Source of the DNA: Dehalobacter sp.
GTDB taxonomy: Bacteria; Bacillota; Desulfitobacteriia; Desulfitobacteriales; Syntrophobotulaceae
Reading direction: 5' to 3'
Length of the DNA: 64,000 bases
Assembly: GCA_023667845.1 (NCBI GenBank)
Contig: JAMPIU010000095.1
Span: forward strand, 1 to 64,000
This document shows positions 26,661 through 33,553 of the stretch, piece by piece; position 1 is the stretch's first letter; the number at the start of each line of letters is the position of its first letter. Under the pieces are notes generated by a model. That model did not search any database and had not been told where the DNA came from. It worked only from the letters and a program-made list of their open reading frames with translations. Position numbers and translations under genes: made by a program.

Positions 26661-27340
26661 TGAATGAAAAAAAATCAGGCTCGAATCAAGTTCCCGGCAA
26701 AATACTCCGTTTTACCAAAGGGGAAAGATTGAGCCATTGGGTTCATGCTGTAAGCTTTTTTGTTCTCCTCCTCACAGGGTGGGGCATACTATCCGAATTC
26801 AGCCGGCCGGTACTCATGATTTTTGGGGGAGTTGACGTTTCCCGCATCCTTCACAGGGTTTTTGCCGTGATTTTTGTTGTGGTCGTTGTAGCGATGTTCT
26901 TTATCAAGGATCCAAAATATCACTGGGAATGGCTGCGTTCTGCTTTTCGATTTACGAAAGCGGATATCGCGCATATCATGGCTTTTCCCAAGGAATTTTT
27001 TGGAGGACACGGCAACTACCCGGCTCAGGGCAAGTTTAACGGCGGAGAAAAGATCAACTCTTTGATTACGATCCTGGGTTCCGTATTCATCACCTTGAGC
27101 GGATTTATCATGTGGTCCCCTCATGTTTTCCCAGATCAGTTGGTCCGGATAGCTTATCCCGTTCACGATATGTCGATGTTTATGATGGTTGCAGCGTTGA
27201 TGGGACATCTCTATTTATCTTTGCTTCATCCTGAATCAAGGGCTGCTCTGCCGGGCATGTTAAAGGGATACGTCTCGGAAAAATTTGCGAAGGCGCATCA
27301 CGCTGCCTGGTATAAAGAGGTCAAGGACCAAGAGAAATAG
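26660..27340 (+). CDS. fdhC: Formate dehydrogenase cytochrome b subunit (FdnI type)
   Basis: The 226-aa membrane subunit has four hydrophobic helices and the histidines expected to bind b hemes (LSHWVHAVSFF, HRVFAVIF, HDMSMFMMVAALMGHLYLSLLHPE). It transfers electrons from formate to the quinone pool. The ATG overlaps the fdhB stop by one base (TAATG). The order alpha-beta-gamma matches E. coli fdnGHI. Confidence 0.92.
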   Translation: MNEKKSGSNQVPGKILRFTKGERLSHWVHAVSFFVLLLTGWGILSEFSRPVLMIFGGVDVSRILHRVFAVIFVVVVVAMFFIKDPKYHWEWLRSAFRFTKADIAHIMAFPKEFFGGHGNYPAQGKFNGGEKINSLITILGSVFITLSGFIMWSPHVFPDQLVRIAYPVHDMSMFMMVAALMGHLYLSLLHPESRAALPGMLKGYVSEKFAKAHHAAWYKEVKDQEK

Positions 27341-27405
27341 TCGAAAGCCAGAACCGGTACGGTGAAATCATTTTGACACTGTCTTAACCTTTGGGAGGGA
27401 TGTAC

Positions 27406-28143
27406 TTGTGTACTGAAAAGACCGATGGAGGACAAGCAACAAGTTTGTCTGCTGTCAAAGAGAATTATTCAAAAATGAGAGCAGAGATCACTGCCTGGCA
27501 AAAAGAAAACAACCTGAAGGATTTGAAATTACCGTCGAGATCCGGGCAGTATCCATTATTCACCATCAATGATCTGCCGGAAAACGCCATCATTGATTTA
27601 TGGGACAGGTTGAACATTGTTGCGGAAGAAAAGATAGACCACTCCAAACTTGCCGTTCTCCAAGATGAGTTCAGCGCAGGCCGTATTCAAGGAAACGAAC
27701 CTCTTTTCAGCCGTCTGAGCTTAGCAATAGCTGGGGTAGCTCAAGTGGTATATCAGCAATTGCATATCTCTGCAAGTGTGGATGATCAGCCAATGTGCCC
27801 ATGTCCGGTTTGTGGTGAAGATAATCTTATAACAACATTGGATGCGTTGAATGGAAAACGCTTTACACATTGTCTTGTCTGCGGAAACGAGAGGCCAATA
27901 AAAATATCGGGCTGCATACACTGCGGCAGTGAAAACTCTTTTCAACAAACGTATCTCAATTCTGCCGAGTTTCCTGGAGTGGAGGTTGTTGTCTGTTTAG
28001 ATTGCGGCCAATATTTTAAAGAAATTGATTTGCGCGAACGGAAAGTCGAAGATTTAGATTGGGAGAATATACGTACCCTGCCCCTTAATTACGCAGCCGA
28101 ACAATGGATTTTAAAGAACAGACCGATAATGAGCTTAAACTGA
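27406..28143 (+). CDS. fdhE: FdhE-type formate dehydrogenase accessory protein
   Basis: The protein (about 245 aa) has the FdhE signature of paired Cys-x2-Cys zinc/iron sites: CPCPVCGEDN, HCLVCGNERP, GCIHCGSE and VCLDCGQYFKEIDLRE. FdhE helps assemble or activate Tat-exported formate dehydrogenases. I choose the TTG at 27406 because GGGAGG lies 7 bases before it; the ATG at 27400 overlaps that SD. It is the last gene of the fdh operon, followed by a strong terminator. Confidence 0.85.
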   Translation: MCTEKTDGGQATSLSAVKENYSKMRAEITAWQKENNLKDLKLPSRSGQYPLFTINDLPENAIIDLWDRLNIVAEEKIDHSKLAVLQDEFSAGRIQGNEPLFSRLSLAIAGVAQVVYQQLHISASVDDQPMCPCPVCGEDNLITTLDALNGKRFTHCLVCGNERPIKISGCIHCGSENSFQQTYLNSAEFPGVEVVVCLDCGQYFKEIDLRERKVEDLDWENIRTLPLNYAAEQWILKNRPIMSLN

Positions 28144-28162
28144 ATAGCCGATACAGATAAGA

Positions 28163-28205
28163 GGAAGACAGGGTGTCAGTGAAGATACCCTGTCTTCCTT
28201 TTTTT
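28163..28205 (+). terminator. Terminator of the fdh operon
   Basis: GGAAGACAGGGTGTC pairs with GATACCCTGTCTTCC around a 6-base loop and is followed by seven T residues. Confidence 0.92.
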
Positions 28206-28283
28206 GCTGAATGATATGATGCAGAAACAAGTGCTTCTTCTGGGGAAGCCGTTGTTCACTCCTAATGATTTTTAATTACATTT

Positions 28284-29453
28284 TCATGGTTTCAGACTAA
28301 ACGATTTTGATACAGCTCCACTGCCTGCTATTTTTGCCTCTATTTCTACTTCTACGTCAGCTTGCTGGAAAATACCCCTCCAGTTCGGGGCAATTTCCTG
28401 CCAGTAAGAAGGAGCGTAACGATGTATTTTCTGCATAAGGCCAAAATAATCCGCATCATATTTTTTGGCGCAGGCAATTGATTTTAACGGATATTCGCGG
28501 ATTTTATCGGAAATGATTCTTTCTAGTGGTTTGATTTGATCTGGGGTAATGTCATATCCATCAGTTTCAGCAACGAATCCTACCGTTTGAATTTTGATCT
28601 TAAAGGAAGGTTTACCATCGATTATTTTAAAATTAATCTTATTTTTAGAGCCTGATATATAATAAGATAAAGATTTATTATCTTTTGTAAACGGAACCAC
28701 AATATGAACATTCTTAAGTTTTCTGGAAATTAGCAGGTACCCCAAGGACTCTTCTTTATCTAGCCAACCCACAAGTTTAGCTTCACGAAAAACGCCAAAA
28801 CCCTGAACAATGACAGAATCAGGAACAGTTTCTCCTTCCATTGAAGAGATCGGTTCTATCTCAGGTAGTAACGCGTCCCGATCGGGACTGAGCAGCCATT
28901 CTGAAAATTCATTCATTGTAACGCCGCAGGCCACGCCTTTGTCGATTGCTATTTTCTCCGACTGATTTTTAACCTGTTGGGTGAGGGTGGTAGTTCCTGA
29001 AGGTTCCAACTGTATAATCTGTGAAGCTAATCCTTTGGTTGCCAACACAAAAACAGCCGGACGCGAATCAGGGTTACCCATTGTAATTTCAATTTGAGGC
29101 AAGATTTTTTCCTGAGCACTACGTGCTCCAAAAACATAAACATAAGTATGTCCATAAAAAGCCGTCTTTGGCAATCGCACCATTAGTTTACTTATTAAAT
29201 CGTTCAATGATGTACTTGAAGCGCTGATCAAATAGTCGGAAGAAGCGCCCTCTTTTTTTTGGTTGTCTTCCATACTGGTTGGGCGCATCATTCTGGACCA
29301 AATTTGATATTGGTCAACCCCATTTATATTGATATAGTCTCCAGCAAACATTGTAACGACCGCAAGCTCCTCTACTTCCTTTTTACATCCCGACATAAGA
29401 ATAGTCGTCAAGAGGAGGAGCAATAGGGCAACGTGCGTAAATTTACGTTTCAT
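28284..29453 (-). CDS. gerC: Spore germination lipoprotein, Ger(x)C family
   Basis: The 389-aa lipoprotein (signal with lipobox MSGC, cysteine near 22) is the C component of a GerA-type germinant receptor. The family features are an N-terminal GerAC domain (VVTMFAGDYININGVDQYQ), a threaded central beta domain, and a C-terminal domain ending near YWQEIAPNWRGIFQQADVEVEIEAKI. It sits in the inner spore membrane with GerA and GerB. The gene starts 5 bp after gerB and ends the operon. Confidence 0.9.
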   Translation of the reverse strand: MKRKFTHVALLLLLLTTILMSGCKKEVEELAVVTMFAGDYININGVDQYQIWSRMMRPTSMEDNQKKEGASSDYLISASSTSLNDLISKLMVRLPKTAFYGHTYVYVFGARSAQEKILPQIEITMGNPDSRPAVFVLATKGLASQIIQLEPSGTTTLTQQVKNQSEKIAIDKGVACGVTMNEFSEWLLSPDRDALLPEIEPISSMEGETVPDSVIVQGFGVFREAKLVGWLDKEESLGYLLISRKLKNVHIVVPFTKDNKSLSYYISGSKNKINFKIIDGKPSFKIKIQTVGFVAETDGYDITPDQIKPLERIISDKIREYPLKSIACAKKYDADYFGLMQKIHRYAPSYWQEIAPNWRGIFQQADVEVEIEAKIAGSGAVSKSFSLKP

Positions 29454-29458
29454 CTTAA

Positions 29459-30547
29459 TTAACTTCCTCTTTTTTTTCTTATTATCGCAACAGTGAGAAG
29501 GAACAAAGGTAGTGCTATTTCAAAAAATAGTGCGAAAGGCGGCCAGTACTTTCTAAAAATGTCCTGTAACTGAATGGTACTACTACTCACAAAAGTTGCA
29601 GCTGTTACTTGTAACGGGGCTAAATAACAGACGACGGGGTAATAGGACTTCAAACCGAAAATTTGTGCGGTTATGAGACAGGTCAAATAGTATAACAAAG
29701 TTGTTTTAATCATGATGATGGTTAGCCAAAAAAAGAAAATGAAACCTTCAATCCGTTGGACATAGTTCCCGTATTCTATTGATTTAACAAAACTCCAAAA
29801 AGGAAAGAGCAAATGACCGGAAAGATTTGGACCGACTACCGTAATAATAATTAGGGTACATAGGGTTATAAAACACATAGACGCCAGAATCGCCCAAAGA
29901 CTTTTGCTCCAGATCTCCTGAGGCTTGTTTACAATTGGCAGCAGCATGATAAGTACGACGATCTCTCCAAAAAGGGAGGCAGCAACCGCCGAATCCGGTA
30001 AAAGGGGCTGGATTCCTTTTTCAAAAAGAGGCAGCACTCTTTCGTAGTCTACTTTGAACAGCGCCAGGCCAAATAAACACACGAAGCTGATAATAAAAAG
30101 GGGCAACACAAATTGGTTGGCCCGGACAATGACCTCAATTCCTTTATAGGCTCCAAACCCCGCTACTGCTACAATAACAATGATAAGGAGCAGTAGTGAA
30201 CTTCCGAATGATAGACTGTAACTCAGGAACTCTGAAAATTCCCTAATTGTAAGGGTATTGGTTGTAAAAAAAAACAGGACATAGGCAAGGCAGAAAACCT
30301 TACCCATTACTTTCCCAAGAACAATTTCGCTGTATTTAGATAAAGTGGTCCGTGAAAAACGCTGCCCTAATTTTAAAATAATCAGCAGCGAGATTACGCC
30401 TGCCAGACAAGAGAATGAGGTAACAAGCCAAGCTGATTGTCCGGCCCTCTGCACAATGATTCCTGGGACGAAGAGAATAGAGGTAGCAGTAATCAGCGTA
30501 AACAGCAGCATGCCAGTTTGTGTACCGGAGATTCTTTCTTTATCTAT
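29459..30547 (-). CDS. gerB: Spore germination permease-like protein GerB, apparent ATA start
   Basis: This ten-helix protein belongs to the GerAB / spore germination APC-type permease family, the part of the receptor that senses the germinant. The first ATG (30511) falls inside the conserved N-terminus: the frame upstream encodes KERISGTQTG, a segment that relatives have right after their start. That upstream frame has no ATG, GTG or TTG, but an ATA at 30545-30547 lies 7 bases after an AAGGGGTG SD, so I extend the gene to 30547 (362 aa). It begins 8 bp after the gerA stop. Confidence 0.8.
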   Translation of the reverse strand: MDKERISGTQTGMLLFTLITATSILFVPGIIVQRAGQSAWLVTSFSCLAGVISLLIILKLGQRFSRTTLSKYSEIVLGKVMGKVFCLAYVLFFFTTNTLTIREFSEFLSYSLSFGSSLLLLIIVIVAVAGFGAYKGIEVIVRANQFVLPLFIISFVCLFGLALFKVDYERVLPLFEKGIQPLLPDSAVAASLFGEIVVLIMLLPIVNKPQEIWSKSLWAILASMCFITLCTLIIITVVGPNLSGHLLFPFWSFVKSIEYGNYVQRIEGFIFFFWLTIIMIKTTLLYYLTCLITAQIFGLKSYYPVVCYLAPLQVTAATFVSSSTIQLQDIFRKYWPPFALFFEIALPLFLLTVAIIRKKRGS

Positions 30548-30554
30548 GGCTCAT

Positions 30555-32150
30555 TCACCCCTTATCCGGTTTAGTAGGGCCTTGCTTGGAGGCTTGACGT
30601 ATGGGCTCTTCTGCACCGGTAAGGCGTGGTCTGGCAGACATAGCCCACCAGGGGGCACGGAAAAAAGTATCTTTCAAATCAGACACGCTTAGGGGAGCAA
30701 TCGGCGATAAATAAGGTATGCCGAAGGAACGCAGACCACAGAGATGATATAAAATAACCATCAGACCCGAGACTATTCCGAATATGCCCAGTATACTGGA
30801 CAAAATGATTAGGACGAAGCGTAAAATTCTAATACTGGTACCTATAGAATAATCCGGAAAAACAAAAGAAGCGATTGCTGTTATACTGACGACAATAACC
30901 GTAATAGGGCTGACAATGCCGGCGGTAACCGCGGCTTGACCTATGACCAGACCGCCTACGGTACTTATCGCCTGACCTACAGTCTTCGGTAATCGGACAC
31001 CGGCCTCACGTAACAACTCAAAGGTGAGCTCCATTAAGATAATTTCAATTGAAATGGGAAATGGCAAATCACTACGTGCTCCGGCTACTGTGGTGAGAAA
31101 GGTCAAGGGAATCAGCTCGGCGTTATTGGAAAAGACAGCAATGGTAATGGCAGGAGCTAATAATGCAATATTGATCGCAATAAAACGGCCGATTCTGATT
31201 AAAGTGGCGAAAAGATTGTTATTATAATAATCTTCAGATGCCTGCAAAAGAGAAACAATTGTACAAGGAACGATTAATACCGATGGGGTATTATTCACAA
31301 TAATAGCGATTCTTCCTTCGCACAAAGATGCCGCTGTTCGGTCTGGACGTTCAGTATTTTGGACAAGTGGAAAAAGCGTAAAGGATTCATCAGCGATTAA
31401 CTCTTCGATATAACCGCTGTCTAAAATACTGTCAATGTCAATTCTGTTAAGGCGTACCTTTACTTCCTCGACAATTTTATCATTCGCAATTCCTTGAATA
31501 TAACAGATTCCTACTTTGGTCTGAGTAAGTTTCCCAAGGGTTATCGATTGATATTTCAGGCGGTTGGAAGAGATCCGTCTTCGCAATAAGCTAACATTTG
31601 TGGACAGGTTTTCAACAAAACTGTCTCTTGGACCCCTTATGCTCTGTTCCGTGGAGGGTTCATTGACGGCTCTTTGTTCGTACCCTTGAACTGCTGTAGC
31701 AATCGCTGTGGAATAACCGTCGATCACTAAAATAAGGTGACCGCTAAGCAAAAAGTTGCTTAATTGTTGAATGTCTGATACGAGTTGAGTCTGGTGATTA
31801 GGCAACAGCCTTTGAAGAATGATTTCAGGCAGATTGGCTTTGGTTGTTGATATTTCAAGTGTCCGAAAAAAGTTTTCCTGCATTAATGATTTAAGTATTG
31901 ATTCGTTAACCATAACCGGATCGCAGAGACTTGCGGCGTAAATGATAAAAGCTCTTGTTGGGACTGGAAGATCAAGTAAAAATTCCTTGCTTACAATGTC
32001 TTCACAAAGATGGAAAAACGCTTGCAATATTTTGAGATTTATATCAATTTCAGAAGTTAATTTTTTTGTTTCTTGAGAATCATTTTGAGGTGTCTTAAAT
32101 GTTATCTGGGGTGAATTGCTAAGTATCTTAGTTAACAGTTCCTTAATCAT
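30555..32150 (-). CDS. gerA: Spore germination receptor subunit GerA
   Basis: The 531-aa GerAA/GerKA-type subunit has a soluble N-terminal part (about 1-280, with GYSTAIATAVQGYEQRAV and EPSTEQSIRGPRDSFVENL) and a membrane C-terminal part (about 290-500) with FPISIEIILMELTFELLREAG and RLPKTVGQAISTVGGLVIGQAAV. It ends in the usual proline-rich tail RPRLTGAEEPIRQ. With GerB and GerC it forms a germinant receptor of the dormant spore. Gene order is A-B-C, unlike the second ger operon in this window (A-C-B). Confidence 0.93.
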   Translation of the reverse strand: MIKELLTKILSNSPQITFKTPQNDSQETKKLTSEIDINLKILQAFFHLCEDIVSKEFLLDLPVPTRAFIIYAASLCDPVMVNESILKSLMQENFFRTLEISTTKANLPEIILQRLLPNHQTQLVSDIQQLSNFLLSGHLILVIDGYSTAIATAVQGYEQRAVNEPSTEQSIRGPRDSFVENLSTNVSLLRRRISSNRLKYQSITLGKLTQTKVGICYIQGIANDKIVEEVKVRLNRIDIDSILDSGYIEELIADESFTLFPLVQNTERPDRTAASLCEGRIAIIVNNTPSVLIVPCTIVSLLQASEDYYNNNLFATLIRIGRFIAINIALLAPAITIAVFSNNAELIPLTFLTTVAGARSDLPFPISIEIILMELTFELLREAGVRLPKTVGQAISTVGGLVIGQAAVTAGIVSPITVIVVSITAIASFVFPDYSIGTSIRILRFVLIILSSILGIFGIVSGLMVILYHLCGLRSFGIPYLSPIAPLSVSDLKDTFFRAPWWAMSARPRLTGAEEPIRQASKQGPTKPDKG

Positions 32151-32262
32151 TTGTTATTGTATCCTAGCTCTGATTTTTTATTTAGTTTATCCTAGGCAGT
32201 GCAATTTATACTTAACAGATTTGTCTATGCCCTTCGGATCAATGTTATTCTTCTGACTTTTT

Positions 32263-32400
32263 CTATACGATGATCTCTGCTCCACAATATCGGCAGGTCT
32301 TGCTGTTCGACAGATTTGTTTTTTCGCATTTCGGACAATCTTCAATCCTGAAGACCGAATGGTTAACGAAAATTTTATTTGGCCCTTTTCTCTTATTCAG
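32263..32400 (-). pseudogene. Zinc-ribbon mini-protein remnant
   Basis: The minus strand encodes EDCPKCEKTNLSNSKTCRYC followed by GAEIIV and a stop, a two-CxxC zinc ribbon. It closely matches the intact 42-aa protein at 40412-40540. The frame has no ATG, GTG or TTG start with an SD, so it appears decayed. Confidence 0.4.
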
Positions 32401-32408
32401 CGTATAAT
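32379..32408 (+). promoter_or_regulatory. Promoter of the lost tetR copy
   Basis: TTGGCC and TATAAT (32403-32408) with an 18-base spacer. The CAGCGTATAATCAAAT block is shared with the promoter of the intact tetR gene at 53527-53555. Confidence 0.4.
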
Positions 32409-32455
32409 CAAATGTTGAATATTTGTTCAAACTTTTAATAAAACGGAGTGATCTT

Positions 32456-32506
32456 ATTCTGAATGATAAAGTGGATACTCGTCAAAGAATCTTAAATATA
32501 ATTTAA
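32456..32506 (+). pseudogene. 5' remnant of a tetR-family gene
   Basis: The frame reads ILNDKVDTRQRILNII and then stops. It matches the first residues of the intact TetR (ILNGRVDTRQRILETA), and homology extends upstream through the SD region and the TATAAT box. After the RQRIL codons the match ends abruptly. This is the stump of a paralogous regulator. Confidence 0.6.
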
Positions 32507-32600
32507 TATGATTTATAATTTCTTGCTGAGCTTGTTCAGGTGTTTTGAAAATTGCATCCTGGATAAGCTCCCTTTTTATTGCAATAATCTTTAATGGAAG
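32507..32600 (-). pseudogene. Possible IS3-type transposase C-terminal remnant
   Basis: The minus-strand frame reads KRELIQDAIFKTPEQAQQEI, then INHIKLY, a pattern like the last 30-35 residues of IS3-family OrfB (K-REL...F-T-EA...I..YI..Y). It begins where tetR homology ends, so an insertion followed by deletion may have destroyed that gene. The call rests on a short similarity. Confidence 0.3.
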
Positions 32601-32612
32601 GGAAAAATTCCA

Positions 32613-32642
32613 TTGACATAAATATATAGACCAGTCTATTAT
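32613..32642 (+). promoter_or_regulatory. Promoter with TetR-type operator, molybdoenzyme operon copy 1
   Basis: TTGACA (32613-32618) and TATTAT (32637-32642) with an 18-base spacer enclose ATAGACCAGTCTAT (32626-32639). A repressor bound here would block RNA polymerase. The same layout occurs at 56084-56112. Confidence 0.75.
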
Positions 32643-32794
32643 TGATTTAAGGGGAATACATTTATGTAGAAATTTCTATGTACCCTTACAATCCCAAATA
32701 CCGGTAAAGTCAAGTTGCAGCTAAGTTTAAATCTCACAAAATGAGTCCGGCAGAAATTAAACACATCAGAATTTCTAACGAAAGGAGGCAATTC

Positions 32795-33511
32795 ATGGAT
32801 ACTGATAAAGGTTGTACTATTTTTTCAGATATACCTGTTTCCGCTGCACAAACACGCGTTCATTTATGTCAATTGATGAACATTCACTTCATGATATTGC
32901 CGGATTTCATGTTTGTGAAAAAAATCCGAAGTGAGGTCTTCATCTCCATCCTAGAAGAATTGTCCAACGAAAATGTTTTGTGGCCTGAGCTGAGTGAAGG
33001 ATCTTCTTTAATGCTGGAGTATATTCGATCAACTGCTCAAATAGAGGCATCTAAATTCTCGGATATTCTAGGAGTGGACAGGACCAGACTGTACAGGGGA
33101 ATTAAACCAGGCTATGGACCTCCGCCTCCTTGCGAAGCCGTGTGGACTGAACATACACACGATGCTGCAGCAGTGTTGCAGGAATTATCGGAAGTCTATC
33201 GAAAGTCCGGGATGATCGTATCAGATGAAGCAAAGGAGAGGCCGGATTATATTGGGGTTGAGCTGGAATACCTGAGTCAACTTGCCGTACAGGAGATAGA
33301 AGCTTGGCAATCTGGTAATGAAGACAAGGCCAGAGAATTGCTTGCAAAGCAGTACCATTTTTTAATCGAACATCCTGGAAGATGGATGCCCCGTTTCATC
33401 GAAGAATCGCTATCCATGGCAGATACTGATTTTTATAAGGGACATCTATCTATGCTACACAGCTTCTTAGCCCATGAACAAAAGAGAATCGACATCATTA
33501 TTAAAAATTAA
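32795..33511 (+). CDS. TorD/DmsD-type molybdoenzyme chaperone, copy 1
   Basis: The 238-aa helical protein has the TorD-family motif YGPPPPCEAVW (about residues 106-116) and a C-terminal pattern (FYKGHLSMLHSFLAHEQKRID) typical of Tat-enzyme chaperones. It should bind the Tat signal of the molybdoenzyme encoded next and hold it until the cofactor is inserted. The start is the ATG at 32795, 8 bases after AAAGGAGG. It differs from copy 2 (56262-56978) mainly in the N-terminal half; two blocks in the middle and the last 100 bases are almost identical. Confidence 0.85.
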   Translation: MDTDKGCTIFSDIPVSAAQTRVHLCQLMNIHFMILPDFMFVKKIRSEVFISILEELSNENVLWPELSEGSSLMLEYIRSTAQIEASKFSDILGVDRTRLYRGIKPGYGPPPPCEAVWTEHTHDAAAVLQELSEVYRKSGMIVSDEAKERPDYIGVELEYLSQLAVQEIEAWQSGNEDKARELLAKQYHFLIEHPGRWMPRFIEESLSMADTDFYKGHLSMLHSFLAHEQKRIDIIIKN

Positions 33512-33553
33512 GGCATTTTGTTTATTTTTTCACTAAGATGGAGGTGACTTATT

